Source of the DNA: Luidia sarsii
Lineage: Eukaryota; Echinodermata; Asteroidea; Paxillosida; Luidiidae
Direction: 5' to 3'
DNA length: 64,000 nt
NCBI GenBank assembly: GCA_949987565.1
Contig: OX465118.1
Location: 7,749,564-7,813,563 of the forward strand
Part shown: positions 45,487 through 57,333 of the stretch, one piece after another
How the letters are laid out: every line of letters begins with the position of its first letter
Numbering within the stretch: position 1 is the stretch's first letter
The notes under the pieces: generated by a model
What the model was told of the DNA's origin: nothing
What the model saw: only the letters and a program-made list of their open reading frames with translations
Database searches by the model: none
Program-made: the position numbers and the translations under genes

Positions 45487-45592
45487 GAAACGTCAAACAA
45501 ATAAAGAAGAAAAAAATGACTGAGAATCTTGTTTCTGACAATCTTGAAAAAAAAAAAAATTGAACCCGAGACCTCTGGTTTTGCAAAATACT
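45487..45592 (-). mobile_element. Truncated tRNA-derived SINE
   Basis: Plus strand GTCAAACAAATAAAGAAGAA, ATGACTGAGAATCTTG, then TTGAACCCGAGACCTCTGG. Tail plus B-box half only. Confidence 0.65.
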
Positions 45593-45679
45593 TTTCAATG
45601 AGGGAAAAAATGGCTGGCAGGCTGGCAGGTTATGTACACACAATCTTTGCAAGGTCTATGCTCACATCAACTTTGCGAT

Positions 45680-45731
45680 TTCCCCCCCCCCCCCCCCCCC
45701 TCCCAACAAAAAAAAAATAAATAAATAAAAA

Positions 45732-45772
<41 letters not shown>

Positions 45773-45775
45773 TTA
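45680..45775. repeat. C-run and AATA/ATA microsatellite
   Basis: A run of about 20 C residues followed by AAATAAATAA and then ATAATAATA repeats. Confidence 0.9.
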
Positions 45776-46117
45776 TTAAAAAAATGGTTTCAAGGAAAAA
45801 TGGACAATGCCATACAAGATTGATAGAGTACAAGATTGATCCTTAAATTAGAAAAGTATATGAAAGATTTAATTCCCAGGGGGAAAACGGTGCAGGTGAA
45901 ATTGAGTACCGGTATCCTTGATCAAAATTTGTCTGTTCTGTCTGTCCAATCAGTAAACCTTTTTATGACACAAATGTAAGTTGACCTTCCAGTTCCGGGA
46001 GATTAATAGACAAGATTAACAATTTGCCATTGTGTAGGCTGTGTAAAGTTTGTTGACCAGGCACGGCACAAAAAGAGATTGTGATTTAGTGATTACACAG
46101 TAGGCTGTATGTACCGT

Positions 46118-46165
46118 ATATGTACATTGTACATGTACATATGTACACTGTACATGCACTGTACA
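46118..46165. repeat. ACATGTAC palindromic cluster
   Basis: TGTACATTGTACATGTACAT and TGTACACTGTACATGCACTG in succession. Confidence 0.75.
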
Positions 46166-47283
46166 TCAGATAGTGGTTACGCCACCACAAAGAACAAATT
46201 GAGACCAAATTAGATCTGTAAGCCTTTGAGCAAATGCTGGGTCCTGAAACCAGCCCCTCCAATGAAAAAAATTAAAAGAATAAAATCACTTCATCAAATA
46301 TCTTTGTCTTTTGCCTTTATCAAAATCATCCTCAAAATCTTTGTTTATTTTGTGACTGGGCTGTGGTAACAGCCTAAAGCAGCAGGGTACATGCATGTGT
46401 ACACGCATGACTGATTTAGACAAAATCAACTGAGAAATGGTTTGTGAACTGGACTGAAAAAACAACATCTAGGCACCGGCGTATCTTTTTCTTTTTTCTT
46501 TAGATGAAATCGCGACAAAATAAATGGTTTGTGAACTGGATTGGAAGTAAGCGACTGAGCAGACTGCTTTTCTTCTCCCTCTCCAATGATCAAATATCAC
46601 ACGGACGCTGGACAGAAATTTCTGAAGGAAATGGACAGATACAATGCAGCATGCACAGTGTTGAAGTAGTTTAACCAGAATTTTATGGGGGGGGGGAAAA
46701 AAGAAGAAGAAAACAGCAAGAAAACTGGTTGAAATCAAGATCGATGATTCAGGAGCCTCCTTGCTTATTTGCTAGATAGAGAGCCTGAAACTGTAGTTCG
46801 CAATAACAGCCAAGCGATACGTGAAATACGACGCCCGCATAAATGACCATGCCAGCACAATATATGCCTCAGCGACCCAAACACCCACTCCAGTGGCTGG
46901 CCATTTTCCCTGCGTCGTAAAATAAAAAACCCGTTAATCTCCTGCGCCCGACCGACTTTTCTTAAACAGCCCCCCTGCGCAACCCCAACCCTGACAGTGC
47001 TCATTTCACATCTCACCACCCCTTCTACCCCCTGGTCGTGAAATGTCTGACGTTTTCGATAGACCTGCCAAATCGTGATAAATGGTTAGCGTTTGTGGGG
47101 AATAAACAACGCACACATCATGACACCAAGTTGGGCTATACCATGAAGCTGCAACTCCACTTTTCTCCACTCCACTAGCCTGCTGCAAAAATCATGTTAC
47201 ATGCATACAGATCTACATGTACATTTGATGCAATGTGGTACCCGCTGCTATACATTATTCAAATCTACCACACGACCTCGACC
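46166..47283. other. No gene seen
   Basis: A short duplication: ATGGTTTGTGAACTGGA occurs at about 46437 and 46523. Otherwise unremarkable. Confidence 0.5.
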
Positions 47284-47355
47284 AGCTTGGTGGTCAAGTG
47301 GTTAAGACGTCTGCACAAGTAGGCAGGAGTCGTGGGTTCGAATCCAGCCCGAGCT
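47284..47355 (+). repeat. tRNA-like sequence (SINE head or tRNA pseudogene)
   Basis: AGCTTGGTGGTCAAGTGGTT matches an A box, GTGGGTTCGAATCCAGC contains a perfect B box, and ends AGCTTGG/CCCGAGCT nearly pair. The anticodon arm CTGC/GCAG encloses an eight-base loop, so it is unlikely to be a functional tRNA. Confidence 0.55.
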
Positions 47356-47506
47356 GCCTGAAATTGTTTCATCAGACATTGGGTAAAGCACTGAGCACTC
47401 AGTGTTTATTAAAATTACCGGTACGTCGAGCCACAGATGGTCGAGCAGGGCAAACCCTCATGGAATCACTTTGTGTTTTTGCTGACTTGCCTGGTGGAAA
47501 CACACG

Positions 47507-47594
47507 GCCTGGGTGGGATTCGAACCCACTCCTGAGTGTCTGTTCTGTTGCAGTCTCTCTAATAGTCTTACAGTGTACGAACTAGACCAGGGGC
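47507..47594 (-). repeat. tRNA-like sequence, Leu/Ser-length, inverted to the preceding one
   Basis: Minus strand: GGCCCCTGGTCTAGTTCG, and a perfect T arm GTGGGTTCGAATCCCAC, ending CCAGGCC. 88 nt with an extended middle as in class II tRNAs, but the acceptor stem pairs only partly. Confidence 0.5.
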
Positions 47595-48439
47595 CGCTGG
47601 CTTGAATTTGTGCGGGGAGGGGACGGAGGAGAGGGAGGGGGACGGTAGGCTTCGATTTAAGACTTGGGTGAATAACTGACTGTGGCTGCTGACATACATT
47701 CATGTACATGTACATGTGCACGTACCGTACAGTGTGCAGTGGTGCCATGGTGCCTAACATGGCCAAAGTTGTTGCATGCCCTAAACTGTCATGACTCAGG
47801 CACCATGCCGCGCGCACCTATCATGCACATGGTGTGGGCAGTGTGGGGGGGGGGGAGGCTGGGGAGAGAGCGAGGAGAGCATTTTGCAACTCTTCCTCCC
47901 TCTCATCACGTTTCAGGCAGTTTGTTTTGCAATGCGAGGGTCCACCGTAATATTAGATTTCCTCTTCCCTCAAGAGTGTGGGCAAATGTTACAGCCAAGA
48001 AAAAAAAATGGGAAGTATGCCAGAAGTTTGAACATAGAGTGATCATGCAAAAAAAAAAAAGAGTCAAAAAACACAGAACAAGAACACAGCTTTGGTTTCA
48101 CAATTTTGACTGAAAACTTGGCACCAGTTCCGTTCCAAGCAAGATGAATCAGTGCAAATGTACACAATGTACCTTGTAGGCCAAGCATGGGAGGAATGTG
48201 TGAGTTTTGGACTTTTGGTGGAGGGGGTGTGGGGTGTGGTGAGGGTTTGGTGAGGTATTGGGGTCAAGGCTTTCAAGCCACAGGATTTCACTCAATCCTC
48301 CCCCACCCCCACAGAGTGTTCAATTTGGGTGTAACCGTGTAAACTGTCTTTACATGTACTTTCTGGGCCTAGAATTCTTTGGAAGTTGGAAACCAGAGGC
48401 CTTGATAGGACCTTCTTAATCTTATCTTGGACAGTCTTT
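47595..48439. other. No gene seen
   Basis: ACATGTACATGTGCACGTAC near 47703 and a GTG-rich tract at 48215-48260; no exon-like frame. Confidence 0.5.
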
Positions 48440-48577
48440 TCTCCTTAGCTTACGATCAATCGCAAGACGATGGGCGATGCACAGATACCATACAGCGTAT
48501 CACAACTTACGATGGGCTATCCATTGTACATGTAAGTGGAGTTACACTTTTTTGCAAGGCTCGGTGAAATCCAACCC
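48440..48577. mobile_element. MITE E copy 3
   Basis: AGCTTACGATCAATCGCAAG, CGTATCACAACTTACGATGG, and end CTCGGTGAAATCCAACCC. The left terminus is degraded. Confidence 0.7.
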
Positions 48578-49451
48578 AGGAGAGCCAATCATACACTGTA
48601 CAGTATGTACTGCAGCTTCATGTGATGTTCATTTTTGACAGGCACATGTAGTAGATCTGACTGTTGCCTGCTAAAGGCATCTACATGTATATGACCATGG
48701 AGGAAGGAGGGCTTCCATGATATGACTGGCACCTTGTTTTTATATAAAGCTACGGTACACACATGTACATGTACACTAGTTTTTTAGCGCAAGCAGCTCT
48801 GTGAATCTGGCTCCAGGTGTTAAACACTGATAAACCAACTGTCTTCAAGAATTGCTGGTTAAAAATTCTGTCTTTCTTTAATTATCCTGTTACACTACCC
48901 GCATTATCCATGGTATCACATTATAAATTGCATCTGTGGTCTGAAGTGCTAGGATAGCTATCCCTTCTTATTCCTCCATGATTGTACAGGTACAGTACTT
49001 ACTGTAGCATGAAGCTTGCACTAGAACAGTGCACAGGTACCTGTACATTGTAAAGTACATGTACATGTATGTGTTTCTTTATCTTCTGCCAGTTACTTTG
49101 AAAGACAATGCTTATGAATCTAATCTTACATTACATGTAGTATTAATGTACATTACATGTAGTATTAATGATCATTTCAATGGTCAGACAGCTAATGGCA
49201 GTGCACTTTGGCCAGGCCGCCAGTGGACGACTGGTCAAAGCACTGCTGTTTTGACACCTGAGGAAGGTTCACTACAGGACATTTTGCTCAGTGACATCAT
49301 ATACATGTATGTATACATTGCAATGTACATGTACTGCACACAAGTGCACATGATGTCCTATAAACTAACTGTACATACATTGTACATGTACTAAGGGACA
49401 GACATTTGCTACATGTACATGTACAGAGACATGTACATCACAGAAATGCAA
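48578..49451. other. ACATGTAC-rich stretch without genes
   Basis: ACATGTACATGTA-type motifs recur at about 48765, 49057, 49323 and 49385-49440. The right end of a MITE F relative lies at 48787-48818 (GCAGCTCTGTGAATCTGGCT). Confidence 0.55.
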
Positions 49452-49872
49452 CGTTCACACTGTTTCAAACCGGCCGCTGCGTGAACCGGGTAACTTTCAA
49501 TCCGGATAACGCCCTGTGTATTCACACTACGAATTCTCAACACAAATCGAGTGCGGCGTCACGCAGCTGATTATTTATTGACCTTTGTACCTGTGTCAGA
49601 TTTCCACAGAATTTTGCGCTGGCACACAACTCAACACGGATCAACTCGGGCGGTTCACACTATCAGCTTCGAACCGGTTCAAGCTGAAAAATGCAATTTC
49701 AATCCGGATCGAGATTTTCGACCCTGGTCCCTGCCAGGGTTGGTTTCGATCTGGCTAGAGCATGCTACCTGGGTCGGAACTAAAATTTTAGTAGTGGGAA
49801 AAGGGTGGGAAAAAAAATATCTTGGAATCGGAACCGGTTCCGACCCCGAGATTACGGACAGTGTGAAACGGC
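49452..49872. mobile_element. MITE with GTTCACACTGT ends
   Basis: CGTTCACACTGTTTCAAACC at the left, GGACAGTGTGAAACGG at the right. Interior AACCGGTTC palindromes and a third GGTTCACACTATCAG. It resembles the growing class of TTCACAC-ended elements at 1485, 4574 and 45205. Confidence 0.65.
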
Positions 49873-50384
49873 CTATACGCTTATACAGTCCAAATTTCAA
49901 CCCAGGAAAGTGAACGTGTTTGAAATGGGAGCATTTTTAAACCATCATTACTCATTCGGTTGTATAGTGCACGATAACAAAGCATTGTCTCCACTCTCCA
50001 CCATGATACAAAAATCAGTATGTGTGAACAGGAAGTTAAAAAGTCGGAGAAGTGAAGATGAAACATATACATTCAGCTCAGTCTTTCACATAATATTTGT
50101 TTGGACCCTTGCACGGGTATACACAGTTGGACAATCAATGAGCAGCAGGAATGGTGGGATAAAGGACACTTTGTAAGGGGGAAATTCCCCCACACTGCCA
50201 CATGGCTATGCTCCATAATATCAATAAGTGAACAACACTACACAAGTATGCGGAAAAGGAAACCACACACACACACAAATGAAGAACCTTCAGATTGTTG
50301 TAGGATGTCGTCAAGATAACCATTCAAACCCTCAGGATTAGGCCTACATGGGGAAAAACCCTAAAGAAACTAAAAAAAAGATAA

Positions 50385-50560
50385 CAAAAACTCAAACAAA
50401 CAAAGGAAAAACTGACCAGGAACTTTTGAACAAATTAAAAAATTGGCAAAGAAAACTTTGACTGGACCGGGACATGAACCCGAGACCTCTGGATTAACGT
50501 ACCAGTGCTCTTCCATCTGAGCTATCGAGCCCTTAGATGGTGGCCTACCAAATAGTCATT
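50385..50560 (-). mobile_element. tRNA-derived SINE, copy 7
   Basis: Minus: GATAGCTCAGATGGAAGAGC, CACTGGTACGTTAATCCAGA, GGTTCATGTCCCGGTCCAGT, then AAAGTTTTCTTTGCCAATTT and the CTTTGTTTGTTTGAG tail. Head plus tail complete. Confidence 0.82.
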
Positions 50561-50684
50561 TTTGTATTCATTTATAACAAAAACTGACACAAACTGGCTG
50601 AAAAGTCTTCCTGTCAGCATGTACTAATTTTATGTACTGTACAACCCCTGATTTTTCTTGAAAGTTCTTGGGACAAAGTACATG

Positions 50685-51135
50685 TACACATCAGTGCATG
50701 TGGCAATGTGCATGTGTACTGACTACCCGGTACTGTACACGTACATGTGACAGTGTACAGTACATGGTGTACATCAGAACATGAATGTTTCATTTGGATT
50801 TTTGAAGCTCTATAGAGTTACGCCCACCTGTCATGTGGTAGTGGTAGTATCATGTCCTTGCTCTACATGCAATGCCAACAGAGGGATTGTTAATAGTTAG
50901 GTAGTTGCACAGCACAGGTGCCAGCAAGGCATTGGGTTTCAATTGTTGCCTGTAGGGGTGGCTGTCCACTTTTGGGGGCATCCTTGGAATGGGAGGCAGA
51001 CAGGCTCCTGTCAACTTCTGATGGGATGGAGAGGGGCTAAACCCAGGGATGTACCAGGGGTCATGGGTGGATGGGTGCGAGGAGGCAGGTACATGTACAA
51101 CCATGGAGGTACAACTGTACATGTACACATGTACA
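50685..51135. repeat. Cluster of TGTACATGTACA palindromes
   Basis: GTACATGTACACATC, CGTACATGTGACAGTGTACA, ACATGTACAACC and GTACATGTACACATGTACAG. No gene. Confidence 0.6.
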
Positions 51136-51254
51136 GGGTAGGCACCTGTAGCTTCCCTGCTAACGCCAACCCCAAATATGTGGACAAACTATGGTTTATT
51201 TGGGCAGCGTCTGTGGACAAGACTGTGGGCAAATAAATTATGCAGTAACTTTTA

Positions 51255-51352
51255 TAGGGGTATGATGGGAGGGTGGGTGGATGGTGGGTGGATGGGGGAA
51301 GGTAGGTGGGAGGGTGGGTGGATGGGGGGGGGGAGGTGGGTGGGAGGGTCTA
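51255..51352 (+). repeat. G-rich GGTGGATGG minisatellite
   Basis: GGGAGGGTGGGTGGATGGTG and close relatives in tandem; many GGG runs within short spacing. Confidence 0.8.
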
Positions 51353-51394
51353 CAAGTAACACTCCACCCAAAACATTGCAGGGTGGCTTGTCAG

Positions 51395-51640
51395 CTGGAG
51401 TTTCTGCAGGGAATGGGTCCGAAGTCTTCACAGCAAAATTGTGTGGGACCGTCAGCGGGCAATTGGGAAGAGATAGGGGCCTTAATCATTATGGGGGGAA
51501 AGGGAGGGCTTGTCACCGTGAGTCTACGCAGGGAATGGTCTGAAAACCATTTACGGCAAAATTGTGCGGACATCTCAGTGGGTACTTCCAGTGGGAAGTA
51601 CTGTAACAGGGGGCCTCAATCCGCAGGGGGAAGGGTGGGT
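51395..51640 (+). repeat. Two diverged 120-bp tandem units
   Basis: GCAGGGAATGGGTCCGAAG...GCAAAATTGTGTGG and GCAGGGAATGGTCTGAAA...GCAAAATTGTGCGG follow each other, both leading to GGGGCCTTAATC-like ends. Confidence 0.65.
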
Positions 51641-53000
51641 TAACCAAAGTTGACCTCCGAAAAAAAAATAATGAGGGGAGATTGCCAACCAAGTGGTTTG
51701 TTTGGGAATAGTTTATACAGAATGCAACACTCTTTGGCCTTGTGGGGGAAGGGGGGAAGGGGGGAGGGGGGATTTATGGGTTCTATTTGGAAGGACAAAT
51801 TGGGGGACTTTAATGGAACAGCAGGAGAGAGGGGGTCTATCTGTTGATACATGTACATCATTACTGCTGTTACAATACAGTGTAATGTAGGTCCATCAGC
51901 AATTCCCAATTTGACAGACCCAGAATGATCAGGGCCAATTCGGCTTGTGAAAATTTTGACAGACTTTTTTTTTGTAGGTGAGGGAAAAGCTGGCAATCAC
52001 ATCTGTTTGTCATCCATCTAGTCTCCCCTCACCCCCTCAAAAAAAAAGTTGTTTGTGATGAGGAAAATATGGGAAAGCCAAGCGTGAACAGAACTGTCAT
52101 GACAAATTACACCTAAAGCAATAAATGGCTGATAGAAGTGAGAAAAAACCCACCATGATATAAAAAAAAGGAAAAAAAGGGGCAAACGAGCCAGGGTTGG
52201 CTTGCTCTCTGACACAAACCAGGAAATTGGGATAAACATGTACAGGTGATTTCCTCAAACGATCCATCTCCATGTGTACCAACTTAGTTGGAACATGTAC
52301 CAACTTATTAGGAATGCTATTCAATGGATATGTTGGTCAATTAGTGATCGCTTTGCGTTAAGTGACGCAGCAATTCTCTCGTTTTGCATTGACTGTTAGT
52401 ATCAATGCAAGGAGACATTCAAGTGAGAAATGAGCAAATGGTGTCTTTATTCCAGTTGGGAATTAACTCTACACATGGGAGAAGAGCGTTCCAATGTTTC
52501 CCAAGCAGAGTGCTGTATGAATCCAATCCAGGTGACTCATCCATGGCAGAGATAGAACTTTGCTAAACCCCACAAACTGAAAGTACAAAACATCCCAGGG
52601 AAACACTCATTACCTACATTACATGTGCAGAGTGTCTGTGCTCTGTGCAAAAGACTACACCTACTGTTGCATATATACAGGAGGTAATCCTCTAGAGTAC
52701 AATACCATCAAAGACGAAGATTAGAATCGGAAGTGGAAAAATGCATTGTTGACTGACCATTGAATTGCTGGAGGAAGATTACACAGGGGAACAACAAATT
52801 CAGTGAAAGAAGAGGCCACAAAACATACTCATTTGGTGAATTTCGGACAAGACAATCTGAGAGATAAATCTTTTGGCCAGACGTCTACCTGTGCCGATTG
52901 CATTTAACAATCCAAGACAGTCGGATGCATTTTTTTTTTTTTTAGAATTGGCGTGGGAAGGAAAGTGCAAATCGGGTTAAAAACCAAAAGAAAACGAAAG
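51641..53000. other. No gene seen
   Basis: G-rich 51740-51775, otherwise AT-rich with no exon-like frame. Confidence 0.5.
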
Positions 53001-53190
53001 TTGCATTGACGGATGAACCATGGATGAACACAGGGGGGATTACTGGGTCTAAACTCAGTGGGGGCGGTGAGCTGGATGGTTGGGCTACTGCAGTTGCATT
53101 GATAGGTGAACACAGGGGATTACTGGGTCTAAACTCAGTGGGGGGGGGGGGAAGCTGGATGGTTGAGCTACTGCAGTGAGCTATGGTGCT
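53001..53190 (+). repeat. Tandem duplication, about 90-bp unit
   Basis: GCATTGACGGATGAAC and GCATTGATAGGTGAAC each lead into GGATTACTGGGTCTAAACTC and GCTGGATGGTTG. Confidence 0.75.
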
Positions 53191-53292
53191 CCAATGACTG
53201 CTGTATTGACACTATGACCCTCCACTGACTGCTGCATTGACACTATACAGCCTACATGTACAGGACTACTCAAGAAAGAAATCAAGGCGACT

Positions 53293-53848
53293 GCCCAATA
53301 TAACATTGGGAAACATCGATGTGCACAGATTTCCTTCTAATTTAAACAGCTTGTAGATGGTCATGATAGAATCCTCATGTTGAAATCTTACGGTCTGGGA
53401 TGCTGTACTTTTTGAGAAATCTTCACTTCAAACACCGACAAACAGTTTTATCTCGCGAGATAAAAACTCAATTTGTCGTGCAATTTGTTGAATGCTGCCC
53501 TCACAAAAGCCAATGACTATTCCAAATTACATTGTACAGTACATTGTAAACCCCATGGATGAACAGATACACAACTCATGTACAATGTAAGTGTACATTT
53601 ATACACAGGTGTGTGGTGGTTACGACACTAATCAGTCGTCCATAGTCAATTAAAAACTCATGAGGGCGCTATTTAAAAATCCGACCGAAAACATTCATCT
53701 CTCACAAGTTGGTGCAAAAAACATCCTCCTTTCTCAGATCATCGTTTGAGTGAAAAACTTCACTGTGTTGTTTTTGGGGTATGTTTAACGGTTTGACATA
53801 AACTATGGTAACCTTTCGACCTTTACTTATGTTGTATTGGGCCTTTAA
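53293..53848. mobile_element. MITE D copy 3 (longest)
   Basis: GCCCAATATAACATTGGGAA at the left, TATGTTGTATTGGGCCTTTA at the right. It carries an extra central segment with ATCTCGCGAGATAAAA compared with 16988-17297. 31830 keeps a related CTCGCGAG. Confidence 0.8.
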
Positions 53849-54600
53849 AACTGCCAGCAGGGTGTGAAAAGAAAGGAAAAGTTGCTTCGGTGGAGGGGGG
53901 TTAAGTCAACCCCCGCTGTCTTCTTTTGGCCAATGGGCTAGACATTTAAAAAGGATAAAGGGTACTGTACGCTTCAGGGTTATTTAATTCTTCACAACTA
54001 CAATGTAGAGATCAATTAATCAAACTGAACACAATACATACAGTACCAAGCCCTTTGGTGGTTTTTTTTTGTCTCTGACAAAGCGAACCCATTTTTCTAG
54101 TAGTAGAGAGAATAAAATCCAGCCTTTGAGAAAAATTCAGTTTGGATAAAAAAGCATGTATCCGGCCATCATCCTCTTTTAAAAAAAAAATCTGCAGCTG
54201 TTCTGCTTTTTATCTGAAACTTAGTAAATACATGTACATGTATAGTAAATAAAGTAAAGCTTGAGTTACTGATGCGTGTAAGCGTATGAGAAAACTTGAG
54301 GCTTTGCATCTCGCCGCTTATTCAATGTCATTGAGAAGACAGTAGTCTAGTAACAGAGATTTTGTTATTTTTCTTTTAATAGAAAAGAGAAGAAAAGAGT
54401 ATGGCACCCATCCAGGGCCTCCTCCTGTTGCATGTGTTAGGAATTGTGCCATTTATGCAGACGACACAGGAAACTAGACAAACGGTAATCCGAGCCACAC
54501 CGCCGCCAGCTCCCTGGATGCGGCTGTTACCACGGCAATCAAATAAGAGATAGAATGAGGCCAGGTCCAAGTGTGTGAAGCAATTGATGCCTGTTGATGG
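53849..54600. other. No gene seen
   Basis: 54118-54150 (CAGCCTTTGAGAAAAATTCA) is a scrap of foldback family C. ACATGTACATGTATAG at 54231. Confidence 0.5.
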
Positions 54601-55395
54601 CAGGAGGGGAAGGGGAGGGATAGGGAGAGGGGGAGAGGGAGAGGGAGAGGGAGAGGGAGAGGGAGAGGAAGAGGGAGAGGGAGGGGGAGGGGGAGGGGGA
54701 GGGGGAGAGGGAGAGGGAGAGGGAGGGGGAGAGGGAGAGGGAGAGGGAGAGGGAGAGGGAGAGGGAGAGGGAGAGGGAGAGGGAGAGGGAGAGGGAGAGG
54801 GAGAGGAAGAGGGGGAGGGAGACGGAGACGGAGAGGGAGAGGGAGAGGGAGAGGGAGAGGGAGAGAGAGAGGGAGAGGGAGAGGGAGAGGGAGAGGGAGA
54901 GGGAGAGGGAGAGGGAGAGGGAGAGGGAGAGGGAGAGGGAGAGGGAGAGGGAGAGGGAGAGGGAGAGGGGGAGGGAGAGGGAGAGGGAGAGGGAGAGGGA
55001 GAGGGAGAGGGAGAGGGAGAGGGAGAGGGAGAGAGGGGGAATGAGAGAGGGAATGAGAGAGAGGGAGATAGAGGGAGAGAGGGAGAGAGGGAGAGAGGGA
55101 GAGAGGGAGAGGGGGAGAGAGGGAGAGAGGGAGAGAGGGAGAGAGGAAGAGAGAGAGAGAGGGAGAGAGGGAGAGAGGGATAGGGAAGGGGAGAGGGGAG
55201 TGAAGGAGAGAGAGAGGGAGTGAGGGAAGGAGAGAGGAGGGAGACAGAGGGGGAGAGAGGGAGAGAGGGAAGGGAAGGGAGAGGGGGAGGGAGAGGGAGA
55301 GAGGGAGGGAGAGAGGGAAGGAGAGAGGAAAAGAGAGAAGAGAGAAGGTTAGAGGGAAGGAGAAAGAGAGGGAGGAGAGAGAGAGGGGGGGAGGT
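54601..55395 (+). repeat. GGGAGA purine satellite, about 0.8 kb
   Basis: Almost uninterrupted GGGAGA hexamers to 55030, then GGGAGAGA octamer-like and mixed GGAAGG repeats. All purines on plus. Long frames on both strands are low-complexity artefacts. Confidence 0.95.
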
Positions 55396-56940
55396 GGGAG
55401 AGGAGTGCAGCTGGGCGTTTGTCAGATGATGCCGCCGCCCGTCTGGCATCAAGGTCTGCCGAAAATGAAAAAATATCAGGTGTGTGCTATCCAATAATAA
55501 ATCTGCAAGAGCTGGTCAATATATTTACCTTACACGTACTCAGCCTGACTGGGCCATATCCACGGGGACTTGAAAGAGGAGGCCTTCGAAATGGTGTCTG
55601 TGATGTGATGCCTGAGCAAAAAAGGAAAAAGAAAATGCAGAATAGGAAAAATAGTGTACATAGATAGCTACCGTACGTCCGCAGTACAGGAGTGTTATCC
55701 TACACCTAGTGGTAATGTTTTTCTCTTGGAAGCTGTTTTTTAAATTGTTTTGGCTCGTCTTTTAAAACCCTCACCCCTTCACTGTTAGCCTAACCCTATC
55801 CTGCAGATCCCCGCATAAAAGTGTGAAGCCTGCTGATCCCAACAGTATCCAGCAGTGGATATTGTTGGGTTCAGCAGGGTCCTGCGATGATGGTAATATT
55901 GCAGTAACTTTGCATACAATGCCAGCCCCAACAAAATCCAACTGTATTGTACAGTGTTGATCCCAACAAAGACTAACACTCAAGTAACAGACAATTGTTA
56001 GGCCTTTTCTTTTGGGACTTTTCTTTTGTGCCTTTTCTTTTGGGCCTTTTCTTTGGGGTCTTTCCCTTTAGGCCCTTTCTTTTTGGCCTTTTCTTTTTAG
56101 ATTTTTTTGACAATCTTCATTGTTTGGCTGCCCCTGTCCCATAACATTAACACCAGACCAGACAACCATATTTTCATAGTGGGAACGGCACTAATGAAGG
56201 GGTTTGAATTATACACTGGGATACGTGGTCAGCCTTGCAGAGAGAAAAAAAAGCTTCATATTTTACGAGGCTGACAAACTTAATAGACTGGACCACAGGG
56301 TCACTGAATTTGATAAACATCCATCTTCATGACATGAACTTTCTACTAAGTTTAAATGGTCAACATGGCACTTTCTCAGAACGGATGACGAGGGAAATTG
56401 CTGTTTCCTTGCTCTATGGATCATGTCCCCCTTTTGTCGTCAATGATCCACAGGTACCAGTAATTTGCAACCTCTGGCATGCCGCATGACGTCCATTTAC
56501 TCCATTGAGATGTTATGTCACAAACACTTCTCACACTTTCAACCCCTGCTACCGGTACACATGGGCGCGTGCAGATAACGCTTCTTAGAGGCAATTTTTT
56601 TCGGCAGATCTAGGGGGAAATTGCTCGCAACCGCACCTGTGGTACCTAATGATGTACGGGTAATGTGACGCTGCCTGCACACGACGTGTCTACATTAAGA
56701 CGTCACAAAAACACACGCGCATGCTGGTGTGCGCTACCTCTTTACCTGTCGGCTCTGTGCGCAACACATCATGTCGGATGTGGCGATTTTTTTTGTTTCT
56801 CGCAGGGTCGGGGGATGGAAATTGGACTCGTTCTTCGGCGGACCAGTGGAGGGAGGGGCCCATCAATCACGCCGAATCAGGGACTCCATTCAATCATGCC
56901 GATTAAAAACAGACGCCGACTCCAAACGAGATGACTTGGC
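55396..56940. other. No gene; short pyrimidine repeat at 55995-56105
   Basis: GGCCTTTTCTTTTGGGACTT and similar 13-17-bp units repeat about seven times at 55995-56105. Around 55840-55990 CCCAACA(G/A) motifs recur. No exon recognised. Confidence 0.5.
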
Positions 56941-57333
56941 CAGGGGCCAATTATTTCATACCTAGAGCCGCTTCAAAAGCGTGAAAATCTGCTCAGCATA
57001 AAAAGTCTGCCTCACGTTAGCACATTACAAAACCACATTGCGGTGAGATGTCAATTGACTTCTGACTCTTCGTTGCTTTAGTAGGCCTATAACATAAACT
57101 TACACAAACTGGCGGAAATCATCAGTGCCTAATTTCAAAGACCTGTTTTTAAGTATAAAAAGTCTTCCCTTGTGATGAGGTGTCCATTGATTTTTTTACT
57201 AGTAGTAATCTACTCTTCATTGCTTTAGAATGCAACAACAGCAAAGTTTTGGTTGGCAAGGTGATCCTATGAATAATGACTTGTGCTTTAAAAGCAAAAA
57301 TGTGGTGTTTAAGCAGCTCTATGACAGGTGACA
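56941..57333. mobile_element. MITE F, one truncated and one fuller copy
   Basis: CAGGGGCCAATTATTTCATA and AAAATCTGCTCAGCATAAAA open the first copy. CAGTGCCTAATTTCAAAGAC and AAAGTCTTCCCTTGTGATGA open the second, which ends AAGCAGCTCTATGACAGG. Confidence 0.65.

Noticed and set aside
54376..55494. Long Ser-Pro and Glu-Gly open frames
   Set aside because: They are translations of the GGGAGA satellite in different frames; no complexity, domain or splice evidence.
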